NCBI GenBank assembly: GCA_900316965.1
Contig: ONEY01000018.1
Span: 1 to 37,338 of the forward strand
DNA: 37,338 nt
Source of the DNA: an uncultured Bacteroidales bacterium
GTDB lineage: Bacteria; Bacteroidota; Bacteroidia; Bacteroidales; P3
Direction of reading: 5' to 3'
Shown here piece after piece: positions 29,889 to 37,338 of this stretch (within the stretch, counting starts at the first letter, position 1; every line of letters begins with the position of its first letter). Position numbers and translations under genes: made by a program. The notes under the pieces are model-generated. The model was not told the origin of the DNA and made no database searches. It worked only from the letters and a program-made list of their open reading frames with translations.

Positions 29889-32840
29889 ATGCGACGCACA
29901 TCTTTGAAACTAGCGTTCTGTCTATCTATAATGATGAGTATCATTATATTGGCACCAGCACAGAACAAGAAAAAAAGCAGCAGCAAGAGCACCAAATCAG
30001 CACCAGCAGCACCAACAGTGGTAGCCAAGACCAACGTTACGGGGCACAGCGACACAGTGTATCAAGAGGCGCTAAAATGGGCCGACAGCAAGATGAAGCA
30101 CATGTCGCTAGACGAAAAAGTAGCCCAGCTGATGTTTGTCCGCGTGCCACTCACAATGAACAAGAAGGAGAAAAAGCAATTTGAAAAGAACTTCACCCAC
30201 ATCAAGGTAGGCGGAGTATGCTTCTTCAAAGGCACAGCCACAGCGCAGATAGAGCAGACCCGTCGCTACCAACATCTTAGCGAGATACCCCTAATGGTGA
30301 CCATCGATGGCGAATGGGGCCTTGGCATGAGGCTCACCGACTGCTACTCGTTTCCCCGCCAAATGCTTATGGGCGCACTCTCATCGGCCAACGACACCCT
30401 CATAGCCGAAATGGGCGAAGAGATAGGCAAACAATGCCGCAAGATGGGCATTCACGTCAATTTTGCCCCCGTATGCGACATCAACAACAACCCACTCAAC
30501 CCCGTCATAGGATGCCGCTCATTTGGAGAGAACAAAGTGCGAGTAGCCCGCAAATCAGACATCTATGCCCGCGCTATGCAAAAACAAGGCATCATAGCCG
30601 TAGGCAAACACTTTCCCGGTCACGGAGACACAGAAGCCGACAGCCATCTCGAGCTTCCCGTCATCAACCACAGCAAAAAAGAAGTCGACAGCATAGACCT
30701 CTTCCCCTTCCGACGCCTTGTCAAAGGCGGCATACGAGGCATGATGATAGCCCACCTCCAAGTCAATGCCTACGACAACCGCCGCAATATGCCATCATCA
30801 CTCTCAGAGCGCATTGTCAACCCACTCCTACGCAAAGGGATGGGCTTTGACGGACTCATCTTCACCGACGGCATAGACATGAAAGCAGTAGCCAACAACT
30901 ACAAAGACGGAGAAGGAGCCATTCGCGCGCTCAAGGCAGGGTGTGATGTCATCCTGCTTCCCATCGATGTAGAGAAAACAATGGACGCTGTAGTCAAAGC
31001 AGCCCACGACGATGAAGAGTTCGCACTTATCATAGAAGAACGCTGCCGTCGCATACTACGAGAAAAATACCTTTGCGGCCTCAACGACAAGAGCACCTTC
31101 AACCTATCCGTTCCCAACACCAGCGACAAAGCAAGGTGCGAGGCCATCACCAAGAAGATGGCCCGAATGTCGTTGACATTGGTGCGCAATGTCAACGGAG
31201 CACTACCCTTTGACAGCAAAGACCAAGTGGTAAACATAGCCGTAGGCAACAGCGACACAGCACTGACAGCGTTATCACCCGCCATGAGTGACCGCATACG
31301 CAACTGCGGCAAAGTAGTCATCTCACTTTACGGCAACCTCAGCTCCTCCAACAACTATGGAGTCACCAACGAAGCCATATCGGTGATCAACAGCATAGCC
31401 TCGATGGACAATGTCGTCTCGGTGCTAGTAGTTTACGGCTCACCCTACATACTAGAAGTAGTCCCATCCAAGAAAGGTCCGCAGCCCACAGCCATAGTTA
31501 TGGCATACCAAAACCTGAAAGCAGTACGCGACGTAATGCCCGACCTCATCTATGGCAAACGCCAATTTGAGGGCATACTTCCCGTCAGCACTGGTGGCTA
31601 CCATGAGGGCACCTCACTCAAAGCGGTCAAACAAGCCCAATACAATCCCTACGACGCAGTTGCCAAAGCAGGCTTGAATGTCGACTGCTTCAAAAAGATA
31701 GACAGCATAGCCAACTACGGCATAGAGCAACACGCCTATCCCGGCTGCCAGATTCTTGTGGCCAAGGACGGCAAAGTGGTGTACAGCCGAAGCTATGGCC
31801 GCCAAACCTACGATGTCAACTCGCCCCTCATCGACTCCAACACAGTCTTCGACTTAGCCTCGCTCACCAAGGTCACCGCCACCAACCTAGCCATCATGAA
31901 ACTAGTAGACGCAGGCAAAATCAACCTTGACGACCGCCTGTCACGCTATCTGCCCTACCTCAAGCACACCAACAAGAGCAAGATCACCATACGCCAAGCC
32001 CTCTCCCACCACGCACGCCTCAAAGCCTACGACAGCTACTGGAAAAACACCACAGAAGGCGACATCTATCGCGGCACCAATCCACCGCGCGACTATGTGG
32101 CTATTGGCGACAATGTCTATATCAAAAAAACATACCGCTCCGCTATGCTCAACATGATAGCCGACAGCAAGCTAGAGAAGAAAGCAAAATATGTATACAG
32201 CGACTTTGGGTTCATACTGCTTGGCGACCTTGTGGAATATGTCAGCGGCATGAGCTTAGACATCTTCATGGAGCACTACTTCTATAGTCCGATGAAAATG
32301 AAAAGCACCTGTTTCCAACCATTGAGCCACAACATATCGCCCAAACGCATAGCCCCCACCGAAGAGGACAAAACCTTCCGCAACCAGCTGCTGAGAGGAT
32401 ATGTCCACGATCCCAACGCAGCCGCCCTAGGTGGTGTTGCCGGTCACGCAGGACTGTTCTCAACAGCCAACGACCTCTTCAAGCTCTACCAGATGATGCT
32501 CAACGAAGGCACCTACGGAGGCAGAGAGTACATCACGCCAGAGACCTTCAACGCCTTCAACAGCCGCCATTTTGCCAAGGAAGGCAACCGCAGGGCGCTA
32601 GGATTTGACAAGCCCCTCATCTCGAGCCGAAGCTCACACGTGGCCCCTATGGCGAGCCAGCAAAGTTTTGGCCACACAGGCTTTACAGGCACAATGGTTT
32701 GGGTAGATCCCAAATACAACCTCGTGTACATCTTCCTCTCCAACCGCGTCTACCCCACGGCGCAGCCCAACAAGCTTGCCAACCTCAACATCCGCACCGA
32801 CATACAGGAGCAAATATACAAGTCGATGGGAGTGAAGTGA
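29889..32840 (+). CDS. Exported fusion of GH3 beta-N-acetylglucosaminidase (NagZ-like) and serine beta-lactamase-family domain
   Basis: The 983-residue product has a signal peptide (MRRTSLKLAFCLSIMMSIII, ending APAQ). An N-terminal GH3 domain (about residues 55-400) shows the NagZ signature GKHFPGHGDTEADSHLELPV (about 239). It also has the catalytic-Asp segment FDGLIFTDGIDMKAV (about 327). A GH3 C-terminal-like region follows (about 410-580). The beta-lactamase/transpeptidase-like domain (about 610-980) has SxxK as SLTK (about 658), YxN-type YSD (about 770) and the third motif HTGFTGT (about 928). The fusion is known in Bacteroidota and is assumed to act on peptidoglycan fragments, the GH3 part cutting GlcNAc-MurNAc bonds. 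What the second domain hydrolyses is unproven. All motifs look intact. It is convergent with the sugar transferase gene. Confidence 0.93.
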   Translation: MRRTSLKLAFCLSIMMSIIILAPAQNKKKSSSKSTKSAPAAPTVVAKTNVTGHSDTVYQEALKWADSKMKHMSLDEKVAQLMFVRVPLTMNKKEKKQFEKNFTHIKVGGVCFFKGTATAQIEQTRRYQHLSEIPLMVTIDGEWGLGMRLTDCYSFPRQMLMGALSSANDTLIAEMGEEIGKQCRKMGIHVNFAPVCDINNNPLNPVIGCRSFGENKVRVARKSDIYARAMQKQGIIAVGKHFPGHGDTEADSHLELPVINHSKKEVDSIDLFPFRRLVKGGIRGMMIAHLQVNAYDNRRNMPSSLSERIVNPLLRKGMGFDGLIFTDGIDMKAVANNYKDGEGAIRALKAGCDVILLPIDVEKTMDAVVKAAHDDEEFALIIEERCRRILREKYLCGLNDKSTFNLSVPNTSDKARCEAITKKMARMSLTLVRNVNGALPFDSKDQVVNIAVGNSDTALTALSPAMSDRIRNCGKVVISLYGNLSSSNNYGVTNEAISVINSIASMDNVVSVLVVYGSPYILEVVPSKKGPQPTAIVMAYQNLKAVRDVMPDLIYGKRQFEGILPVSTGGYHEGTSLKAVKQAQYNPYDAVAKAGLNVDCFKKIDSIANYGIEQHAYPGCQILVAKDGKVVYSRSYGRQTYDVNSPLIDSNTVFDLASLTKVTATNLAIMKLVDAGKINLDDRLSRYLPYLKHTNKSKITIRQALSHHARLKAYDSYWKNTTEGDIYRGTNPPRDYVAIGDNVYIKKTYRSAMLNMIADSKLEKKAKYVYSDFGFILLGDLVEYVSGMSLDIFMEHYFYSPMKMKSTCFQPLSHNISPKRIAPTEEDKTFRNQLLRGYVHDPNAAALGGVAGHAGLFSTANDLFKLYQMMLNEGTYGGREYITPETFNAFNSRHFAKEGNRRALGFDKPLISSRSSHVAPMASQQSFGHTGFTGTMVWVDPKYNLVYIFLSNRVYPTAQPNKLANLNIRTDIQEQIYKSMGVK

Positions 32841-32909
32841 CACCGAGCCACGATGCCAACCCCAATCCAAGCAGCCATAGCCGCCCATTACAGAAAGTGA
32901 TGACTGCCG

Positions 32910-34334
32910 CTATTTGCCGCGGCCCTGAATGATAATGATTACCGTATAAAGCAGAATCTTGATGTCGGTGGCTAGCGACATATTCTCAAGGTAGAGAAGG
33001 TCGTAGCGCAGCCGTTCCACCATCTCGTCCACATTCTCGGCATAGCCATATTTCACCTGGCCCCACGATGTTATGCCCGGCTTCACCTTTTGCAGGAGCA
33101 AATATTCGGGAGCGCGCTCCACAATCTGGTCGATGAAATACTGCCTTTCTGGACGAGGACCCACCAGCGACATAGTACCTTTAAGGACATTGTAGAACTG
33201 AGGGATCTCGTCAAGTCTGAACTTACGCATAACACGACCCCAAGGAGTAATTCTAGGATCGTCGTCAGAAGAGAGAGCAGGGCCTGCCGACTCAGCGTCG
33301 ACATACATAGAGCGGAATTTGTGCATTTTGAAAGGCTTGCCCCTATAGCCGATACGCTCCTGGGCATAGAATATAGGACCCGGCGAGCTGCACTTAACCA
33401 AAATAGCCGTCACCAGGAACAGAGGCGAGAGAATGATCAGCGCCAGCAGCGAGAAGACGATGTCACAAAGACGCTTCAGCGAGTACTGCCACTCCTCCAT
33501 AGGGCGAGTGTTGATGGTTATCAGCGGCGAGTGGAAGATAGAGTTCATCTTCACCGAGCCATAGACAATGTCGCGCATGTCGGGAGTAATCTTGATAATA
33601 ACATCGTCACGACGATCCAGGAGCCTTATAGTCTCATTAATTTTCTGATTCTCATAGTCCTCAATAGCAAAAATCACCTCCTCGACGTGATATTTCTCAA
33701 TCAAAGAGTTAATCTCCGCCGTGCTGCCCAAATGAGGCATCACCTCCAGCAGCCTAGGGTCAATATGGCCGTTCACAGTGACAAAACCCACAAACTTGTT
33801 GCCCGAGTATACCGGTTGCTCGTCAAGGTCGCAATAGGTTTTGTAGGCCTTCTCCTTGCTGCCGATCAGCAAGGTAGGGAAGCCAATGCGACGAGTGTGC
33901 ACCAAGCGCACAGTACGTGACGTTATACAGAGCCTGCCAAGGTAAGTCAAAGAGAAATGCAGGCCAAAGAGCATCAAAAAGCTAGCGTAATAGTTGCGGT
34001 ACGAGCTAATGTGGTCGTCGAGGAGGAGCACAAAGAAAATCACAATGACCCCAATCACCGACGCCCAAAAAGTCATAATAAGCTCCTTGAGGCGCGATTT
34101 GCGGAACACATTCCTGTAAGTGCCCAAAAAAGCGTAAAAGAGGCACCAAGCCAGCGGCAGCAGAGCTATGCCCCACCAGAAGTTGCTGTCGGCAAAGACA
34201 CTGTTAACATCGTCAAACTGCTGGTGTTCGATGGTGAATTTGCGAAACAGAAAGAACACCGCCCAAGCCAACATAGAGGCAAGAGCGTCCGAAAGTATAT
34301 ATTTGGCAGCCTGAAACCTACGGGACATCACCAC
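32910..34334 (-). CDS. Polyprenyl-phosphate sugar-1-phosphate transferase (WcaJ/undecaprenyl-phosphate glucose phosphotransferase type)
   Basis: The 474-residue membrane enzyme transfers a sugar-1-phosphate from a nucleotide sugar to undecaprenyl phosphate, starting a surface glycan. The N-terminal part has four or five transmembrane helices (residues about 10-125) and a nucleotide-binding-like domain (about 145-245). The C-terminal bacterial sugar transferase domain (about 268-474) shows KRLCDIVFSLLALIILSPLF, FYAQERIGYRGKPFKMHKFRSM, FRLDEIPQFYNVLKGTMSLVGPRPE and KPGITSWGQVKYGY. The sugar is not predictable; glucose or galactose is usual for the long form. It follows the lipoprotein gene by 11 nt on the same strand, so the two are co-transcribed. 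Only these two genes of a possible glycan locus are visible. Confidence 0.92.
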   Translation of the reverse strand: MVMSRRFQAAKYILSDALASMLAWAVFFLFRKFTIEHQQFDDVNSVFADSNFWWGIALLPLAWCLFYAFLGTYRNVFRKSRLKELIMTFWASVIGVIVIFFVLLLDDHISSYRNYYASFLMLFGLHFSLTYLGRLCITSRTVRLVHTRRIGFPTLLIGSKEKAYKTYCDLDEQPVYSGNKFVGFVTVNGHIDPRLLEVMPHLGSTAEINSLIEKYHVEEVIFAIEDYENQKINETIRLLDRRDDVIIKITPDMRDIVYGSVKMNSIFHSPLITINTRPMEEWQYSLKRLCDIVFSLLALIILSPLFLVTAILVKCSSPGPIFYAQERIGYRGKPFKMHKFRSMYVDAESAGPALSSDDDPRITPWGRVMRKFRLDEIPQFYNVLKGTMSLVGPRPERQYFIDQIVERAPEYLLLQKVKPGITSWGQVKYGYAENVDEMVERLRYDLLYLENMSLATDIKILLYTVIIIIQGRGK

Positions 34335-34345
34335 TACATTATGAT

Positions 34346-35260
34346 TTACATTACGATAAGCTTGATGTTGTCCAGGAACAAGTTGCCCGGCTTACCGCTA
34401 TTGTTGAGAATAGTGAAGTAAGGACGAATAGAGCTGTAGTGGTTGTAGGTTTTTGACCACAGAGCGCCGATGTTGATATACATTTTGCGCCATCCTTTCT
34501 CAGGTTTGCCATAAATGGTCATGTGCGAGCGGATCTGGTTCAATCCACCGGCATACATAGGGTTGTTCAGCCCCACCGAGAAGTCCACGTCGCTCCACAC
34601 ATCCATTTCCAGGTAAAGGATAGCCTGCGGGTCGTTGATGGTAAAGGTAGTGTCGCTCCAGAAGTTCACCTCCTTCACCCCTTGAGCCACCCTGATAACG
34701 CCACAGCCATAGCCGTTGCACACAGTGTCGGTGGCATAGCAGCGCTCCACCACAGTGTCGAGCGACACCGAGTTGGGACCCGGCTCAAAGAACTCACGCC
34801 ACAGCACCCTCATTGTGTTGCGCGAAATATAAGTTGTCTGCAGCGAGCCCAGATCAGTCACCGAGTCAGTTTGCAGGCGCACGTCATTCAACGTAATCTG
34901 GTTGTAGTAAGGATAGAAAATCCTCTTGCCGGCAATGCCGTCCTGCTTCACCACAGGAGCCAGCTGCACCTTGGTGATGATGCCATTGCGCAACACAGGG
35001 ATCTTGGCGGGCAAGTCGTACATACCCAGGTTAGTCTCCGCAGTGTCGCCCTTCACCCAGATGGTGACATTGACGGCATCGATGTCGCTTGAGAAGAAGC
35101 CCAAATCCTGACTCCAAGAGTCCGACGGATTGTCCACCACCTTTATTGAGTCAATTTTCAGATAAGACGGAGCGGTAACATCCCCCTCAAATTTGTCGCA
35201 TCCCACCACAGCCAGAAGCATGGCAGCGATTATAACTATATGTTGCAGACGTAATTTCAT
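34346..35260 (-). CDS. Lipoprotein of unknown function, co-transcribed with the sugar transferase
   Basis: No family is recognised. Start codon 35260 (MKLRLQHIVIIAAMLLAVVGC) gives a lipoprotein signal with the lipid-accepting Cys in VVGCDKFEGD; the frame extends seven codons further upstream. The mature protein of about 284 residues is beta-rich with frequent aromatic residues and no membrane helix. Two regions can be made out. The first (about residues 30-145) contains VNVTIWVKGDTAETNLG; the second (about 150-304) contains AILYLEMDVWSDVDFSVGLNN and WRKMYINIGALW, ending NLFLDNIKLIVM. The C-terminal pattern resembles carbohydrate-binding beta-sandwich modules, a weak inference. Its stop is 11 nt before the sugar transferase start, suggesting a role in the same envelope glycan process. 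No own promoter was found. Confidence 0.8.
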   Translation of the reverse strand: MKLRLQHIVIIAAMLLAVVGCDKFEGDVTAPSYLKIDSIKVVDNPSDSWSQDLGFFSSDIDAVNVTIWVKGDTAETNLGMYDLPAKIPVLRNGIITKVQLAPVVKQDGIAGKRIFYPYYNQITLNDVRLQTDSVTDLGSLQTTYISRNTMRVLWREFFEPGPNSVSLDTVVERCYATDTVCNGYGCGVIRVAQGVKEVNFWSDTTFTINDPQAILYLEMDVWSDVDFSVGLNNPMYAGGLNQIRSHMTIYGKPEKGWRKMYINIGALWSKTYNHYSSIRPYFTILNNSGKPGNLFLDNIKLIVM

Positions 35261-35401
35261 TTCAGTGTGTTTATAATTCATAAGAACATCGGCGTGATCA
35301 TTTCGAGGCCCATCTCACCGCCTCCTTGGAGCCCCGCCAACTCTCTATTAACGGCGACCTCATAGTAATATTGTGAACAGCTGCACAAAAATTTCCTACC
35401 C

Positions 35402-36310
35402 TCACGCCACCCCATCGGCGGCAACACTCTTTTTGCGCTGCGCTATGGTCAGACCCACCAGCACGACGAGCATACCCACAGCCTGGAGCCAGTTGAAGCG
35501 CTCCTGCCCTATCACCAAGGCCAGCATAAGCGAGAAAACAGGTATCAGATTGTTGTACACCGTTCCTCGCGAGGCACCCAGCTTGCGCATACCGTAGTTG
35601 AAACACATATAAGCCAAAGTAGAGCAAAAGATGCCCAAGAAACCCAGCTTGAACCACATCGAAGGCGAGAAGCTGAGCAACGGAATGGCTTCGTGGTCCA
35701 AAATCAACATCATAGGCAGAAAATAAAACAGCCCTATCAAGTTCTGATAGGCCGTGATAGTTATCGGGTGATAGTGGTCAAGCACCTTGACCAGCAACAA
35801 AGTGTAGACCACCGCAATAAAGACAGCGCAAGCCAGAAGAATGAGACCCAGCGGGCTAGCCGAGAAGGCAAAGTTCTCGTCGAGCGACATCAAGGCCACA
35901 CCGACCAGCGACAGCACAATGCCAAACAGCGTCCCCTTGCCAATCCGCTCCTTATACACCACACTCATAGCCAAAGGCACAAACAGCGGAATAGTGGCCA
36001 CAATTATCGACGCCAAGCTGCCCGACACATACCTCACGCCGCCAGTCTCACAAATGCTGTAGAGGAACGGCTCGGTGAATGCCAGCAGCAAAAAATAGCG
36101 CAGATGGCCCTTCTTTATGGGTTCCAGCCTCCTCGTCAACGCCAGCATCGGCATAGTGAACACAGTGGCTATCAGCATACGCCCAGTCAGAATAATCGAT
36201 GGCGTTATGGCGCCCTCCTCAATAAAAAGCCCTTTGGTGAAAATAAACGACGCCCCCCAAAATGCCGAGGAGACAATCATCAACAGCTGCGGTAAATATT
36301 GTCTTTTCAT
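35402..36310 (-). CDS. EamA/DMT-superfamily transporter (drug/metabolite exporter type)
   Basis: The 302-residue integral membrane protein has about ten transmembrane helices arranged as two EamA repeats. The first begins MKRQYLPQLLMIVSSAFWGASFIFTKG and includes VRYVSGSLASIIVATIPLFVPLAM. The second begins PLGLILLACAVFIAVVYTLLLVKVL and contains GIFCSTLAYMCFNYGMRKLGASRGTVYNNLIPVFSLMLAL, the highly conserved EamA pattern. A short basic tail (AQRKKSVAADGVA) is cytoplasmic. The substrate is unknown; amino acids or metabolites are common. It lies 141 nt upstream of the lipoprotein gene on the same strand and may head that unit. Confidence 0.9.
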   Translation of the reverse strand: MKRQYLPQLLMIVSSAFWGASFIFTKGLFIEEGAITPSIILTGRMLIATVFTMPMLALTRRLEPIKKGHLRYFLLLAFTEPFLYSICETGGVRYVSGSLASIIVATIPLFVPLAMSVVYKERIGKGTLFGIVLSLVGVALMSLDENFAFSASPLGLILLACAVFIAVVYTLLLVKVLDHYHPITITAYQNLIGLFYFLPMMLILDHEAIPLLSFSPSMWFKLGFLGIFCSTLAYMCFNYGMRKLGASRGTVYNNLIPVFSLMLALVIGQERFNWLQAVGMLVVLVGLTIAQRKKSVAADGVA

Positions 36311-36456
36311 TAGCTCTATTTTATCCTTTTTTCGACCTTAATAGCAATAAGTAAAACATCAATGGCAACAAATAAAAATGCCGTTTTGGCAATTATCGAT
36401 CACACAACAACACAAAAAAAGATACACATCGCAAAGCCCACAGTTCATTTTTTTTA

Positions 36457-36486
36457 TTGCTTTCCTAAGATTTTTTACTACCTTTG
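36457..36486 (+). promoter_or_regulatory. Bacteroidota-type promoter for the phosphodiesterase gene
   Basis: The -7 box TACCTTTG (36479-36486) follows a -33 TTG (36457-36459) with 19 bp between them. The predicted start, near 36493, gives a leader of about 30 nt and rules out the in-frame upstream ATG at 36362 as the start, because it lies before the promoter. Confidence 0.75.
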
Positions 36487-36523
36487 CAAAAATTTTGCAA
36501 AAGTAATATTATTTTTACAATCG

Positions 36524-37003
36524 ATGCTAAAAATTGGAGTACTCTCTGACACCCACGGATTTATAAACGACAAAATATACACATTTTTTGCCGATTGTGA
36601 CGAACTTTGGCACGCTGGAGACATCGGAGTTGGAGTCCTCGACACCCTCCGTCAGTTCAAACCCGTAGTAGCAGTATATGGCAACACCGACGACTGGACC
36701 ATGCGCACCATACTACCCGAGACCCAGCTCTTTCTCCGCGACGGCCTCAAAATCATCATGACACACATAGGAGGCTACCCAGGGCACTATGAGCGGCGCC
36801 TCTACCCCATCTTCCAGAACGAAAAACCCGACATCTTCGTTGCTGGCCACAGCCACATACTGCGTGTAATGTACGACAAAAGCTTCAACATGCTCCATAT
36901 CAATCCCGGTGCCGCAGGACGGCAAGGCTTTCAGAAAGTCTCCACCCTAGTGCGTTTCACCATCGACGGCAAACCCAAGGACTTGGAAATTATGGAATTG
37001 TAA
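36524..37003 (+). CDS. YfcE/MJ0936-family metallophosphoesterase
   Basis: The 159-residue cytoplasmic enzyme belongs to the small calcineurin-like phosphodiesterases that need Mn2+ or Ni2+. All motifs are present: GVLSDTHGF (metal Asp/His), ELWHAGDIG, VYGNTDDW, MTHIGGYPGHY, and VAGHSHILR with HINPGAAG. The frame extends to an ATG at 36362, but start 36524 (MLKIGVLSDTHG) is chosen because it gives the normal N-terminus and lies just downstream of the promoter at 36457-36486. The physiological substrate is not known for this group. It is followed 37 nt later by the ATPase gene, with which it probably forms an operon. Confidence 0.93.
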   Translation: MLKIGVLSDTHGFINDKIYTFFADCDELWHAGDIGVGVLDTLRQFKPVVAVYGNTDDWTMRTILPETQLFLRDGLKIIMTHIGGYPGHYERRLYPIFQNEKPDIFVAGHSHILRVMYDKSFNMLHINPGAAGRQGFQKVSTLVRFTIDGKPKDLEIMEL

Positions 37004-37040
37004 AAAAACTCTCAGCACAAACCCAAATACACCACCCATC

Positions 37041-37338
37041 ATGAAAGAACTAGCAATGCACGTCTACGACCTCATGGAGAACTCCACCGCAGCCAACTCC
37101 ACCGAAGTCAAGCTCACCATCCGCGACAGCCTGAAAGACAACATATACGCCTTCACCATCATAGACAACGGCAAGGGGATGAGCCCCGAGTTTCTGGCAC
37201 GGGTCACCGACCCCTACACCACCTCGCGCACCACACGCAAAGTAGGCCTGGGGCTCCCGCTCATCAAGATGAACACCGAGAACTGTGGCGGAGGCATGAA
37301 AATCACCAGCGAAGTAGGCAAAGGCACACGCCTCGACT
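37041..37338 (+). CDS. Small GHKL (HATPase_c) ATP-binding protein, 3' end outside window
   Basis: The ATG at 37041 opens a frame that runs to the window edge (99 codons visible). The product starts MKELAMHVYDLMENSTAANS, with the N-box Asn in MENS, followed by the G1 box DNGKGMSP, the segment VTDPYTTSRTTRKVGLGLPL (G2) and the last box GKGTRL. The domain starts at the very N-terminus without sensor, dimerisation-phosphoacceptor or receiver parts, so it is a stand-alone kinase-like ATPase. This short type, with DP(Y/F)xTSRTTRKVGLGLPL, resembles proteins I recall being encoded next to [FeFe]-hydrogenase or NADH-oxidoreductase genes in anaerobes. Such genes may follow outside the window, which is inference. 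Confidence 0.85.
   Translation, partial: MKELAMHVYDLMENSTAANSTEVKLTIRDSLKDNIYAFTIIDNGKGMSPEFLARVTDPYTTSRTTRKVGLGLPLIKMNTENCGGGMKITSEVGKGTRLD

Noticed and set aside
36362..36523. 54-codon N-terminal extension of the phosphodiesterase frame
   Set aside because: It precedes and contains the promoter boxes, encodes Phe/Tyr-rich sequence unlike the family, and the conserved N-terminus starts at 36524.
1..37338. CRISPR arrays, insertion sequences, toxin-antitoxin pairs, prophage or integrative-element genes
   Set aside because: No regularly spaced repeats, transposase or integrase motifs, or small paired toxin genes were seen on either strand.

Overview
The window looks like a chromosomal segment of a Bacteroidales-type bacterium (phylum Bacteroidota), probably an anaerobe that makes propionate. 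Three things suggest this. Promoter-like boxes fit the Bacteroidota -7 consensus TAnnTTTG, several with a TTG-type -33 box 18-20 bp upstream. Several gene families are typical of the phylum: a methylmalonyl-CoA decarboxylase cluster, a lipoprotein with a DUF2807-like adhesin domain, a NagZ/beta-lactamase fusion, a BspA-like leucine-rich repeat protein and a DPP5-like S9 peptidase. Start codons are rarely preceded by a strong Shine-Dalgarno sequence. I cannot name genus or family.

Layout. 1-657 (+) is the 3' part of galactokinase. 875-6358 (-) is a complete Na+-pumping methylmalonyl-CoA decarboxylase cluster, read in the order epimerase, alpha (carboxyltransferase), cysteine-rich lipoprotein, OadG-like subunit with a large extracytoplasmic domain, biotin carrier, beta (Na+ pump). 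It has a recognisable promoter, a 12-bp inverted repeat just downstream of the predicted transcription start, and a strong terminator. 6521-9866 (-) is dxs with an overlapping leucine-rich repeat protein gene. 10035-11634 (-) holds a metallo-beta-lactamase-fold hydrolase and an OmpR-type response regulator without an adjacent kinase. 11980-17988 (-) is a very large alpha-2-macroglobulin-like protein that lacks the thioester motif. Four tandem 11-bp repeats lie between it and the response regulator gene. A tRNA-Arg(ACG) follows, then on the minus strand a GNAT acetyltransferase, a predicted beta-barrel protein, an ECF-type sigma factor and a family-2 glycosyltransferase (21920 down to 18475).

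From 22136 the plus strand carries tgt (without its usual zinc cysteines), a dipeptidyl-peptidase and a zinc-ribbon membrane protein. An M13 peptidase (-) converges on them across a bidirectional terminator. Next come a DUF2807-like lipoprotein and the NagZ/beta-lactamase fusion (+), then a minus-strand block with a polyprenyl-phosphate sugar transferase, a lipoprotein and a DMT-family transporter. The window ends with a YfcE/MJ0936-type phosphodiesterase and the start of a small GHKL ATPase gene (+).

No CRISPR array, prophage, transposase or insertion sequence was seen. Most genes are core or lineage-conserved functions: propionate-linked Na+ energetics, isoprenoid and queuosine synthesis, peptide scavenging and envelope synthesis. 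The points most worth a second look are the zinc-ligand-free Tgt, the 11-bp-periodic repeats beside the lone response regulator, the thioester-less macroglobulin, and the two unusual extracytoplasmic proteins inside the methylmalonyl-CoA decarboxylase cluster.
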